64,000 bases of DNA from Streptomyces physcomitrii (lineage in GTDB: Bacteria > Actinomycetota > Actinomycetes > Streptomycetales > Streptomycetaceae). A program made the translations under genes and the position numbers. The notes beneath the pieces are model-generated. The model saw only the letters and a program-made list of their open reading frames with translations, had not been told where the DNA came from and ran no database searches. Position 1 is the stretch's first letter, and every line of letters starts with the position of its first letter. The stretch lies in assembly GCF_012273655.1 (NCBI RefSeq), contig NZ_JAAWWP010000015.1, positions 124,001 to 188,000 of the forward strand, written 5' to 3'. Below, one piece after another: positions 28,449 through 37,500 of this stretch.

Positions 28449-30101
28449 GTGTCGGACGGATTCGATTTCTCGCCGGGAGCGCAGGTCCCGCTCTCCGGTG
28501 CGGCCGGACAGACCGCGGCGACCCAGGCCCTGGCCTCGGCCGCGTACCGCGACCGGCCCGTGGAGGAGATCCTCAAAGCGGACAACGAATGGCACCAGTC
28601 CAAGGTGAGCGCGGGCCGGCTGTCGCTGCTCAAGCCGAACCTCGGGGAGGCCTTCGCGCGGGCCGTGCAGGACCGCATGCTCGGCGGGGCCAGGAAGCCG
28701 CTCATCCAGTCCTTCGGGATAGACCCGCAGGCCGTGGTCGAGCACTGCCTGGCCGCCATCCGCATCCGCAAGGAGCGCGACACCTGGCTGACCGCGGTGA
28801 TGGCCCTGTGCGGGCTGATCTTCCTGCCCGGACTCGTGTTCTGGCTGCTCGTCTTCCAGATCCGCCGCATGGTGGACCGCACCGACAACAAGCGCGCCTC
28901 CGGCCTCGCCACCACCGTCCTCGTGGTCGGCGGCATCCTCGCCGTGCTCTTCGTGCTGAAGACGCCCTTCGACGGCTTCTGGGCCTGGTACACCCGGGCC
29001 GCCGTGATCGCGCCCGTACTCGGCTGGTTCTGGGCCAAGCGGATCTGCGAGCGCACCGCCCAGGACCTCTTCACCCGCTGGGAGAGCCTGCTCTCCGGCG
29101 GCGGCCTCGGCGCCAAGATCCCGGAGGCGGTGCCCACCGACCCCAATGAGACCGCCGCCGAGCGCCTGCGCCAGGGCCTCGCCCGGCTCACCGCCGAGCA
29201 GCACTCCAACTCCGTCTTCTACGCGGGCCCCAAGGGCATCCTGGGCATGGGCACCCGCTGGGGCAGCTGGCACCTCGCCGAGGACCTGGTGCCCAAGGAC
29301 CCCGACAAGGAGATCCACCCCTTCCGCAGCTGGGACGTGATCCGCGCCATCCACGACCAGCTGCGGATGCTGGAGCGCGGACCGCTGCACACCGGCGGCT
29401 TCCCCAAGCCCTCCATCCGGCACTGGATCGTCACCCCCGTCGGGGAGAACGCGGGGGCGGTGGCCCGGCCCACCGGCACCGACGTCGACGCCTTCCAGAT
29501 CAAGCAGCACGAGATCCAGCGGATCTGCAACGAGCAGCAGTTCGGCAGCGGCGACCGGCACTACCTGGGTGTGCAGTTCACCCTCTGGGACGGCCAGTTG
29601 GTGATCACCATGCTGATCACCGTCACCGTGCTGCACGAGACCCTGCGCATCGAGGTCACCGGTCACGCCCTCGGCCCGGTGAACTCCCTCTTCACCACCA
29701 AGCCCTCGCCGAAGACCAAGCAGGTCTCCAAGGCGATCCGCTTCTGGGAGACCACCACCAAGAAGCTGCCGCTCATCGAGACCGACGAGGTGGTACGCCT
29801 CGCCGCCCGCGCCCCCTTCACCTGGTACCCCCCGCTGCTGGACTTCCTCGGCGGCAAGCTGACGCTGCCCGAGCCCTTCGGCCTGCGGCACGCCTGGGCC
29901 GACCAGCCCTGGCGGCACCGCTTCATGGCCGACGACGCGCTGCGCGCGGCCACCCCGGTCCTGCGGGTGGTCCACGCGGCGGCGATCAAGGTCCTGGACG
30001 AGAACGGCGTGGACACGACGCGCTTCGGCTCCCGCTCGATGGCGCTCAGCGGCTCGGTGCAGGATGCCACGCCGAAGAAGGCGGATCTGTACGACGCGTG
30101 A
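28449..30101 (+). CDS. Integral membrane protein of unknown function
   Basis: 550 residues. After about 110 polar residues come three hydrophobic helices (about 112-138, 152-171, 181-197). A long soluble C-terminal part of about 350 residues follows, with aromatic-rich segments (FYAGPKGILGMGTRWGSWHL, HYLGVQFTLWDGQLVITMLI). The GTG at 28449 is used because GGGGGCGGG precedes it and the conserved-looking frame begins there; an ATG lies at 28386. No catalytic motif is recognised. It follows the EF-G-like gene with a terminator between, and may have its own promoter (candidate -10 GATACG at 28342). Confidence 0.75.
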   Translation: MSDGFDFSPGAQVPLSGAAGQTAATQALASAAYRDRPVEEILKADNEWHQSKVSAGRLSLLKPNLGEAFARAVQDRMLGGARKPLIQSFGIDPQAVVEHCLAAIRIRKERDTWLTAVMALCGLIFLPGLVFWLLVFQIRRMVDRTDNKRASGLATTVLVVGGILAVLFVLKTPFDGFWAWYTRAAVIAPVLGWFWAKRICERTAQDLFTRWESLLSGGGLGAKIPEAVPTDPNETAAERLRQGLARLTAEQHSNSVFYAGPKGILGMGTRWGSWHLAEDLVPKDPDKEIHPFRSWDVIRAIHDQLRMLERGPLHTGGFPKPSIRHWIVTPVGENAGAVARPTGTDVDAFQIKQHEIQRICNEQQFGSGDRHYLGVQFTLWDGQLVITMLITVTVLHETLRIEVTGHALGPVNSLFTTKPSPKTKQVSKAIRFWETTTKKLPLIETDEVVRLAARAPFTWYPPLLDFLGGKLTLPEPFGLRHAWADQPWRHRFMADDALRAATPVLRVVHAAAIKVLDENGVDTTRFGSRSMALSGSVQDATPKKADLYDA

Positions 30102-30179
30102 GGGGTGGGGGTGTTGGGGGCATCGGGGGCGTCTGCGGTGTCGGGGGGCTGAAGTTGTTGGGGCCGCTGGGCATCAACT

Positions 30180-30256
30180 GACTGGTGACAGCTGACGGAT
30201 GACGGATGACAGTATCTGTTATCCGTCATCTGTTATCCGTCACCTGTCAGCTGACA
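30180..30256. repeat. Heptamer repeat palindrome
   Basis: Eleven consecutive 7-base units. The left half reads gactggt, gacagct, gacggat, gacggat, gacagta. The right half reads tctgtta, tccgtca, tctgtta, tccgtca, cctgtca, gctgaca. The right half is nearly the reverse complement of the left, so the array folds into a long imperfect hairpin. It lies in the 313-bp gap (30102-30414) between two convergent genes, where it could end both transcripts. It is lower in G+C than the surroundings. Confidence 0.85.
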
Positions 30257-30313
30257 TACGCGACCCCGCCCCAACCCCGCAGCCCCGCACCGGCTCAGCC
30301 CCACCACCCGAAG

Positions 30314-30416
30314 AACTCAAGCACCCCGAAAACTCAAGGATCTCGAAAACTCAAGCACCCCGAAAACGCGAGCCCCCAAAACGCGGAGCCCCCAGAGAAC
30401 TCAAGCAGCAGAACTC
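30314..30416. repeat. Degenerate 17-bp tandem repeats
   Basis: Three 17-bp units (aactcaagcaccccgaa, aactcaaggatctcgaa, aactcaagcaccccgaa at 30314-30364) decay into related copies (aacgcgagccccca, aacgcggagccccc, gaactcaagcagcag) up to the HIT stop codon. A-rich for this genome. No coding frame. This completes the 30102-30414 intergenic interval. Confidence 0.75.
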
Positions 30417-30963
30417 AGACCCCAGGCCAAGCCGAAGCCAGCAACTTCCGTGTGTCCGCCAGGAGTTGAGGAAGCACCTTGGTATGCCCGACCACCGGCA
30501 TGAAGTTGGTGTCGCCGCCCCAGCGCGGCACGATGTGCTGGTGCAGATGGGCCGCGATGCCCGCCCCGGCGACGGCCCCCTGGTTCATGCCGATGTTGAA
30601 GCCCTGGGCATTCGAGGCGGTCCGCAGCGCCGTCATGGCCTGCTTGGTGAGCACCGCCAGCTCGGCGGTCTCCTCGGCGGTCAGCTCCGGGTAGTCGGCC
30701 ACGTGCCGGTAGGGCACCACCATCAGATGGCCGCCGTTGTACGGGTAGAGGTTCAGCACCGCGTACACGTGCTCGCCGCGGGTGACGACGAGCCCGTCCT
30801 CGTCGGACTTCGCAGGGATGGAGCAGAACGGGCAGCCGTCGCCCGCCTCGGGCCCGGTGGGTTTGTTCTCCCCCTGGATGTACGCCATCCGGTGCGGGGT
30901 CCACAGGCGCTGGAACGCGTCCGGCGTCCCCACTCCGATCTGCTGCTCCGGCTCACTGGTCAT
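30415..30963 (-). CDS. HIT-family protein, AP4A phosphorylase-like
   Basis: 182 residues. The histidine triad HLHQHIVP (H139, H141, H143) and the zinc-type pair CPFC (C44, C47) are present, together with YPYNGGHLMVVPYRHV. The mycobacterial orthologue in the same position (between thrS and pgsA) is an AP4A phosphorylase, so this probably cleaves diadenosine tetraphosphate, a by-product of aminoacyl-tRNA synthetases such as the adjacent ThrRS. ATG at 30963 (MTSEPEQQIG) is preferred; another ATG at 30975 would add MLHP. A 104-bp gap separates it from the thrS stop upstream. Confidence 0.88.
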   Translation of the reverse strand: MTSEPEQQIGVGTPDAFQRLWTPHRMAYIQGENKPTGPEAGDGCPFCSIPAKSDEDGLVVTRGEHVYAVLNLYPYNGGHLMVVPYRHVADYPELTAEETAELAVLTKQAMTALRTASNAQGFNIGMNQGAVAGAGIAAHLHQHIVPRWGGDTNFMPVVGHTKVLPQLLADTRKLLASAWPGV

Positions 30964-31067
30964 GGGGTGCAGCATATGGCGTCCGGCGGGGCCGGCGGAG
31001 GGCCGGGGGCACATCCGCGAACGGGGCCCGGCACGGCATCGCGCCGTACCGGGCCCCGCCCTGAGCC

Positions 31068-33044
31068 TCAGACCTGGACGCGGTCCTCGACGACCTTGAC
31101 CAGCTTCTCGATGGCCTCCTCGATCGGGATGCCGTTCTCCTGCGAGCCGTCGCGGTAGCGGAAGGAGACCGAACCGGCGGCCATGTCCTCGTCGCCCGCG
31201 ATGACCATGAAGGGCAGCTTCTGCTTCTGGGCGTTGCGGATCTTCTTCTGCATCCGGTCCGAGGAGGAGTCCACCTCGACCCGCAGCCCCCGCTTCCGCG
31301 CCTTCGCCGCGAACTCCTGGAGGTAGGGCACGTGCGCGTCCCCGATCGGGATGCCGAGCGCCTGCACCGGCGCCAGCCAGGCCGGGAAGGCGCCCGCGTA
31401 GTGCTCCAGGAGCACCGCGAAGAAGCGCTCGATCGAGCCGAAGAGGGCGCGGTGGATCATCACCGGACGCTGCTTGGACCCGTCCGGCCCGGTGAACTCC
31501 AGGTCGAAGCGCTCCGGCAGGTTGAAGTCCAGCTGGATGGTCGACATCTGCCAGGTACGGCCGATGGCGTCCTTCGCCTGCACCGAGATCTTCGGCCCGT
31601 AGAAGGCGGCGCCGCCCGGGTCGGGGACCAGCGGCAGACCCTGCTTCTCGGCCACCTTGCGCAGGGTCTCGGTGGCCTCCTCCCAGACCTCGTCCGAGCC
31701 GACGAACTTCTCCGGGTCCTTGGTGGACAGCTCCAGGTAGAAGTCGGTCAGTCCGTAGTCGCGCAGCAGGTTCAGGACGAAGGTGAGCGTCGAGTCCAGC
31801 TCGTCCGCCATCTGCTCCTTGGTGCAGTAGATGTGCGCGTCGTCCTGGGTGAAGCCGCGGGCCCGGGTGAGGCCGTGCACCACGCCGGACTTCTCGTAGC
31901 GGTAGACCGTCCCGAACTCGAAGAGCCGCAGGGGCAGTTCACGGTAGGAACGGCCGCGGGCGTCGAAGATCAGGTTGTGCATCGGGCAGTTCATGGGCTT
32001 CAGGTAGTAGTCCACGCCCTCGTCGAGCTGCATGGGCGGGTACATGCCGTCCGCGTACCAGTCGAGGTGGCCCGAGGTCTCGAAGAGCTTCCCCTTGGTG
32101 GCGTGCGGGGTGTAGACGAACTCGTACCCCTCCTCCTCGTGGCGGCGCCGCGAGTAGTCCTCCATCACCCGGCGGATGATGCCGCCCTTGGGGTGGAAGA
32201 CGGCGAGGCCCGAGCCGATCTGGTCCGGGATGGAGAACAGGTCCAGCTCGGAGCCGAGCTTGCGGTGGTCGCGCTTCTCGGCCTCGGCGAGGAACTCCAG
32301 GTGCGCCTTCAGCTCCTCCTTCGAGGGCCAGGCGGTGCCGTAGATGCGCTGGAGCATCGGGTTCTTCTCGCTGCCGCGCCAGTAGGCGCCGGCGTTGCGC
32401 ATCAGCTTGAAGGCCGGGATGGTGCGGGTGGTGGGCAGGTGCGGGCCGCGGCAGAGGTCCTTCCAGCACAGCTCGCCGGTCTTCGGGTCGAGGTTGTCGT
32501 AGATGGTCAGCTCGCCCGAGCCGACCTCCACATCGGCGCCGTCGTCCGAACCGGCGGAGCCCTTGATCCCGATCAGCTCCAGCTTGTACGGCTCCCCGGA
32601 CAGCTCGGCCCGCGCCTCCTCGTCGCTGACCACGCGCCGCGAGAAGCGCTGGCCGCGCTTCTGGATCTCCTGCATCTTCTTCTCGACGGCCTTGAGGTCC
32701 TCCGGGGTGAACGGCCTCTCGACGTCGAAGTCGTAGTAGAAGCCGTCCTTGACCGGCGGGCCGATGCCAAGCTTTGCCTCGGGGAAGAGTTCCTGCACGG
32801 CCTGGGCCATGACGTGCGCGGTGGAGTGCCGCAGGATGTTCAGCCCGTCCTCGGAGGAGATCTCCACGGGCTCGACCTGCTCGCCCTCGCCGACCACGTA
32901 CGCGAGGTCCTTCAGCTCGCCCGCGACCCGGGCGGCGATCACGGTGCGCTCACCGGCGAAGAGCTCGGCGGCGGTAGTGCCCGTCGTCACCACGCGCTCT
33001 TCCCGCTCGGAATCGCGTTGGATGATCACACGGACGTCTGACAC
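31068..33044 (-). CDS. thrS: Threonyl-tRNA synthetase
   Basis: 658 residues with the full ThrRS layout. There is a TGS domain (1-65) and an editing domain with HSTAHVMAQAVQELFP. The catalytic core has motif 2 (FEFGTVYRYEKSGVVHGLTRARGFTQDDAHIYC) and motif 3 (MIHRALFGSIERFFAVLLEHYAG). The anticodon-binding domain is C-terminal. The open frame extends 40 codons upstream; the GTG at 33044 with AGGAG seven bases upstream gives the conserved SDVRVIIQRD start. No T-box leader was seen in the 200 bp before it. Confidence 0.97.
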   Translation of the reverse strand: MSDVRVIIQRDSEREERVVTTGTTAAELFAGERTVIAARVAGELKDLAYVVGEGEQVEPVEISSEDGLNILRHSTAHVMAQAVQELFPEAKLGIGPPVKDGFYYDFDVERPFTPEDLKAVEKKMQEIQKRGQRFSRRVVSDEEARAELSGEPYKLELIGIKGSAGSDDGADVEVGSGELTIYDNLDPKTGELCWKDLCRGPHLPTTRTIPAFKLMRNAGAYWRGSEKNPMLQRIYGTAWPSKEELKAHLEFLAEAEKRDHRKLGSELDLFSIPDQIGSGLAVFHPKGGIIRRVMEDYSRRRHEEEGYEFVYTPHATKGKLFETSGHLDWYADGMYPPMQLDEGVDYYLKPMNCPMHNLIFDARGRSYRELPLRLFEFGTVYRYEKSGVVHGLTRARGFTQDDAHIYCTKEQMADELDSTLTFVLNLLRDYGLTDFYLELSTKDPEKFVGSDEVWEEATETLRKVAEKQGLPLVPDPGGAAFYGPKISVQAKDAIGRTWQMSTIQLDFNLPERFDLEFTGPDGSKQRPVMIHRALFGSIERFFAVLLEHYAGAFPAWLAPVQALGIPIGDAHVPYLQEFAAKARKRGLRVEVDSSSDRMQKKIRNAQKQKLPFMVIAGDEDMAAGSVSFRYRDGSQENGIPIEEAIEKLVKVVEDRVQV

Positions 33045-33203
33045 CGGTCTCTCCTGACTGAAGGTGGTCGCGCGGCCGACGAAGAAGCGCGCGCAGGGGA
33101 ATCGTACCGAGCCGGGGGCCGCCGGAGCGAAGCGGCAAAAACACGCCTGGCACGGCGGCGGCAACGGACCGGACGGCCGCGGCGGACCGGGCCCCGGGAA
33201 GCA

Positions 33204-33233
33204 GAAAACCGGCCCGTCGGCTGACGGACCGGT
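33204..33233 (-). terminator. Terminator of the first tRNA-Val gene
   Basis: 11-bp stem with one G-U pair (ACCGGCCCGTC at 33208-33218 and GACGGACCGGT at 33223-33233), GGCT loop. It is followed in the direction of transcription by TTTTCTGC, so it is a classical intrinsic terminator, 11 bp past the tRNA. Confidence 0.85.
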
Positions 33234-33243
33234 CTCTTCCGGG

Positions 33244-33315
33244 TGGGCGATACTGGGTTCGAACCAGTGACCTCTTCGGTGTGAACGAAGCGCTCTCCCA
33301 CTGAGCTAATCGCCC
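33244..33315 (-). tRNA. tRNA-Val (anticodon CAC)
   Basis: 72 bases folding into a full cloverleaf. Acceptor GGGCGAT/ATCGCCC, D-loop TAGCTCAGTGGGAGAGC, anticodon arm CTTCG TTCACAC CGAAG giving CAC, T-loop GGTTCGAACC, discriminator A. CCA is not encoded. Reads codon GTG. Identical to the copy at 37888-37959. Confidence 0.97.
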
Positions 33316-33367
33316 GGGAACGCACTGAACCATACAGGGGGCGCGCCCCTGCTCCAAACCGCATTCC

Positions 33368-33527
33368 CGGTACGGGTCTTGATGGGCCGGTGCGGATCTC
33401 GATCGACCGGTACGCGTCCTGATCGGTCAGTACGAGTCTTGATCGGTCAGTACGAGTCCTGATGGGTCGGTACGAGTCCTGATGGGTCGATGCGCATCTT
33501 GATCGGCCGGTACGCGTCCGGATCGGC
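33368..33527. repeat. Eight-copy 20-bp tandem repeat
   Basis: Eight head-to-tail 20-bp units of consensus CGGTACGAGTCYTGATSGGY, starting at 33368, 33388 and so on. Divergence is concentrated at positions 2, 5, 8-12 and 17-20, while GT..CG.GTC..GAT is kept. The period is not a multiple of 3, so it is not coding. It fills most of the 301-bp gap 33316-33616 between the tRNA-Val gene and the SRPBCC gene; the remainder holds nothing recognisable. Confidence 0.93.
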
Positions 33528-33616
33528 CGTGCCGGGCACCGTCCTCGCGGCACGGGCCCTGGTGCCTCCGGCTCACGGGTTCCGCCGACGGCCGGCACCG
33601 CACCTCTCCCGCCGCC

Positions 33617-34090
33617 TCAGCCGACCTCCGCCCGGCTCGCGAGACGCTCCAGGTGCGCGCGCAGCCCGCGTCGCCCGGCGCGCATCATCAGGGCGTGGTT
33701 GGCGAGGAACACGGCCCGCCCCGGCACCGCGAGCCTGCGCATCAGCGGCTTGCGCACCTCGACCTCCTGCTCGTAGACCGCCCTGGTGCCAGCGCCGCCG
33801 GGTCCGGTACGCACCGTCCAGCGCGCCCAGCCCTGGAGGTCCCCGCTCATCTCGATCTCCAGGACGCCCGAGCCGGGGTCCCGCCTGCGCTCCCGGGCCG
33901 TGACGACGAGGTCCACCGGCAGCACCGACCTGAAGCGCGCCCGCCCGCTGTGCTCGTCCAGCGGGAGCACCTCGCGCACCTGCGGCCACCACAGCGGGTA
34001 GTTCTCCGCGTCCTCCAGCACGGCACCGACCAGCGCCGGGCGGGCGGGCAGGTACCAGACACTGCGAAAGCGGTAGTGACACCAGTTCAT
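33617..34090 (-). CDS. SRPBCC (START/Bet v 1-like) domain protein
   Basis: 157 residues. The Bet v 1 fold of polyketide cyclase/dehydrase-type SRPBCC proteins is suggested by the N-terminal beta strand MNWCHYRFRSVWYLPA. It is followed by VLEDAENYPLWWPQVREVLP (the family's helix-strand motif), a strand-rich middle, and a final long helix (FLANHALMMRAGRRGLRAHL). Such proteins bind hydrophobic ligands. No biosynthetic genes are adjacent, so no ligand can be proposed. ATG at 34090. Divergent from the large membrane protein gene. Confidence 0.8.
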   Translation of the reverse strand: MNWCHYRFRSVWYLPARPALVGAVLEDAENYPLWWPQVREVLPLDEHSGRARFRSVLPVDLVVTARERRRDPGSGVLEIEMSGDLQGWARWTVRTGPGGAGTRAVYEQEVEVRKPLMRRLAVPGRAVFLANHALMMRAGRRGLRAHLERLASRAEVG

Positions 34091-34513
34091 GCTCCGAGTG
34101 TGCCTGGCGGGTGCCGTGGGCGATGGGTTGCGGCGTCCGGGGCGGGCACGGCGTTGCGGCGTGCGGGGCGTCGGCTGTGAGGTGCGGGCCGGTCGGGGGC
34201 GGTTCCTGTGGCTCCGAGGTCGGTCGCCCGTGCCTCCGGGGGGGCGGGGCCGCGTCGCCCGGTGCCGCCGCCCGGACCGCCCGGACCGCCCGGACCCACG
34301 CTCCTCCGCCCCCGGTGGCGCACCGGCCCGGGCGGCGGCACCGGGCCGCGTCGAGGGCCCGGCTGAGTGCCGGCGCGTACGGACGCCGCCCCCACACCAC
34401 CCCCAGACCACCCGCTGCCAGGCCGGATACCAGCCGCCGCCTCTCCCCGGCTGAGTACGAGCTGAGTATCCGCACCCATGCCCCGGCGGGGCGCGGGCCA
34501 GCAGACTCGGGCC
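34091..34513 (+). promoter_or_regulatory. Divergent intergenic region with helically spaced direct repeats
   Basis: 423 bp between the SRPBCC gene (leftward) and the 1009-residue membrane protein gene (rightward), no gene inside. Close to the latter, CTGAGTA occurs at 34451-34457 and again at 34462-34468, exactly 11 bp apart (one helical turn). CTGAGTG is at 34363. Such spacing is typical of tandem response-regulator sites. No core promoter consensus was identifiable, and the target regulator is unknown. Confidence 0.4.
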
Positions 34514-37500
34514 ATGACGAACACGCCGACACCCGCCGAGGAACTCCGGCTCCTCGACCAAGAGCTGCGTCAACTCGACGTGCGCCGGGCTCAGTTGCTG
34601 GCCCGCAGAGCCTGGCTGCTCGGCATGCTCGGCGGGGTGCCGCAGGGACCCTGGGGGCAGCCGCAGATCCCGGGCCGCCGCTGGGGCTCCGCACCGGGGG
34701 CTCCCGGGGCCGGGTGGAGCAGCGCGGCGCCACAGGCTCCCGGGGCCGGATGGGGCAGCGCGGCACCCCAGGGTTCCGGAGCCGGATGGGGCAGCGCCGC
34801 GTCGGGGGCTCCCGGCTCCGCGGCCCCGCAGGGCCCGGGGACCGGTTGGGGCACCGCGCCGGGCGGAGGCTTCGCCCCGGGGCGCGCCCGTGCCCGCACC
34901 CCGATGCACCCCGCCCACCCGGCGGGCGCGCGGCAGGCGGCTCCGGAGGCCTCCGGCCCGCGGGTGCAGAATCTGCTGCTGCTCTTCGGCGGGCTGCTGC
35001 TGACCATCGCCGCGCTCGCCTTCACCCTGGTCAGCTGGGGTCACCTCGGCATCGGCGCGCGGGCCGCGGTCCTCGCGGCCGTCACCGTCACCGCCCTCGG
35101 CGCCCCGGTGCCGCTGCTCCGCCGCGGCCTGCGCTCCACCGCCGAGGCGCTGTCCGCGCTCGGCCTGGCGCTCACCCTCCTCGACGTCTACGCCCTGCAC
35201 GCGGTCGCCCTGCCGGACACGGACGGCACCGCCTACGCCGCCGTCTCCCTGACCCTGCTGACCGCCCTGTGGACGGCCTACGGCACGCGCCTCCCGAAGC
35301 TGCGCCTCCCGGTCCCGGCGGCGGTCGCCCTGGGCCAGACACCTCTGCTCCTCCTCGCCGCCCACCTCGACGCGGGCCCCTACCTGTGGTCCTCGGCCCT
35401 CCTCCTCACCGCGGCCACCGACCTCCTTCTGGTACGTCGGCCGGGACCGCTGCCGGTGCGCCTGGTGGCCGCGGCCTCCGCGCTCACCGCCTTCGCCGTC
35501 GCCGTGGCCCTCGCCGCGGAGCGCTCCGCCGAGGCGCAGGGCGCCGGCCCGTCCCTGGGCTCGGCCGCGCTGCTCGGCTGCGCCGGGGCGCTCGCCCTCG
35601 CCGCCGCCTGGCGACCGGGGCCGCTGGGGATCCCGGTGCCCTCGGCCGCCGCGGGCGGACTGCTCCTGATCGCTGCGGCGGGCGGCGCCCTGCGCACCCT
35701 GCTGCCCGCCGACTGGACGGTGCCCGGCTACCTCCTCTGCGCCCTCGTCCTGCTGGCCGCCACCGGCCACCACCACCTCCGGCCGAGCGGACCCACCGCC
35801 ACGAAGACGGCCGGTTCAGCTCACACGAAGAAGGCCGGTGCGGATCAGCACGGCACCGCGGCTCCGCAGAACGCCGCGGCCCCCGCCCAGACACCCGCCA
35901 CCCCCGCCGAGGCGACCGGCGCTCCGGCCCTTCCGCTCGACGTCCTGCGCGGAGTTCTGGGCGCCGCCGCCGCGGTGGCCGCCCTCATCGGCGCCTGGGC
36001 GCTGCCCGCCGCCCTGCACACCCTGGCCGCACCGCTCGACGTACTCGACCAGGTGTGGCGCGGCGCCCGCGGCGAACTGCTCGGCCAGGGCCTGGACGAG
36101 CCCCGCCCGCTGCCCGCCCTGCTGGTCCTCGCGCTCCTCGCCGCCTGCGTGCGGTACGCGGGCCGTACGGTCCGCAGCGCGCCAAGGGCCCTGCGCGCGG
36201 CCGCCGACCCGGCCGCCACCGTGCTCGCCTGGTCCGCCCTGTACTGCCTGCCCCCGGCGGCGGAACTCCCCCATCCGGCCGTGGTCATCGGGCAGTCGGC
36301 ACTCTGCGCGGCCCTCCTGCTGCTCGCCGTACGGACCAGCGACGCGGCCCTCTCCCCCACCGCGCTGGGCCTGGCGCTGACCTCCGCGGGCGGCGCGCTC
36401 TGCCTCTCCCTGGGCACCGAGGCCTGGACACTCGGCACCCTGGCCACGCTCACCGCCCTGTTCACCGCGACCGCCGGGCTCGCCGTCCGGTCCACCGCGA
36501 GTTCCGGGACCGGTGCTGCCGCGGCGGCGGGTAGCGGTGCCGGTGCCGATCCCACCGCAACCGGCGCCGGCCCCACGGCAACCGCCCCTGGCGCCACCGA
36601 AGTTGATCCCGGTGTCACCGGTGCCACCCACGCATCCGGCACCGCACCCGGCGCCAGTGCCGCACCCACCGCCGGCCCCGCCGCCCAGGTCACCGTCCGC
36701 GCCGCCCTGGTCGACGTCCGGGCGGCCCTGCGAGCGGCCGCGGTGGCCGCCGCCCTCGCCTTCGGCACCGGATTCCTCGCGGCCGCGGGTGCCGCCGCCG
36801 ACTGGCCCGCCGCGCGCACCGCCCTGCTGGTCCTGGTGCCTGCCGCGCTCGCGGTGCTCCTCGCCGGGCGGGTGCTGCGGGAGCCCGCGGGGCGCCTCGC
36901 CGCCGAGGTGACCGGGGCCGCCGCCGCGGTGCTCGCCCTCGGGCTCGCCGCCGCGGAACCGCCCGTACTGGCGCTCGTCCTCGCCCTCTGCGGGGTCCTC
37001 GCCGCCGCCGAGGCGCTGCACGAGGACCGCAGGCGCGCGGCGGGCCTTGTCTCCGCGGTGCTCTTCGTCCTGGCGTCCTGGGTGCGGCTCGGTTCCTGGG
37101 AGGTCACGGCGCCGGAGGCCTACACCCTGCCCGCGACCGTGCCCGCGCTGCTCCTCGGGCTGCTGCGCCGCCGCCGCGACCCGGCGGCCTCCTCCTGGAC
37201 GGCCTACGGTCCCGGGCTCGCCGCCACCCTGCTGCCCTCGCTGGTGGCGACCTGGCTGGACGGCGACTGGCAGCGCCCGCTGCTGCTCGGCCTCGGGGCC
37301 CTCGTCCTCACCCTGGCCGGGGCGCACCGGCGGCTCGCGGCTCCGCTGCTGCTCGGCGGGTCCACCCTGGTCCTGGTCGCCCTGCACGAACTCGCGCCGT
37401 TTCTGGTGCAGTTGGCCGACGCGCTGCCGCGCTGGGTGCCGCCCGCGCTGGCCGGACTGCTGCTGCTCGCGGTCGGCGCGACGTACGAACGGCGGCTGCG

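Noticed and set aside
33045..33243. T-box leader of thrS
   Set aside because: No T-box sequence or specifier loop could be found; the region mainly holds the tRNA terminator.
33368..33527. CRISPR array
   Set aside because: Units are contiguous 20-mers with no spacers, and no cas gene is present.
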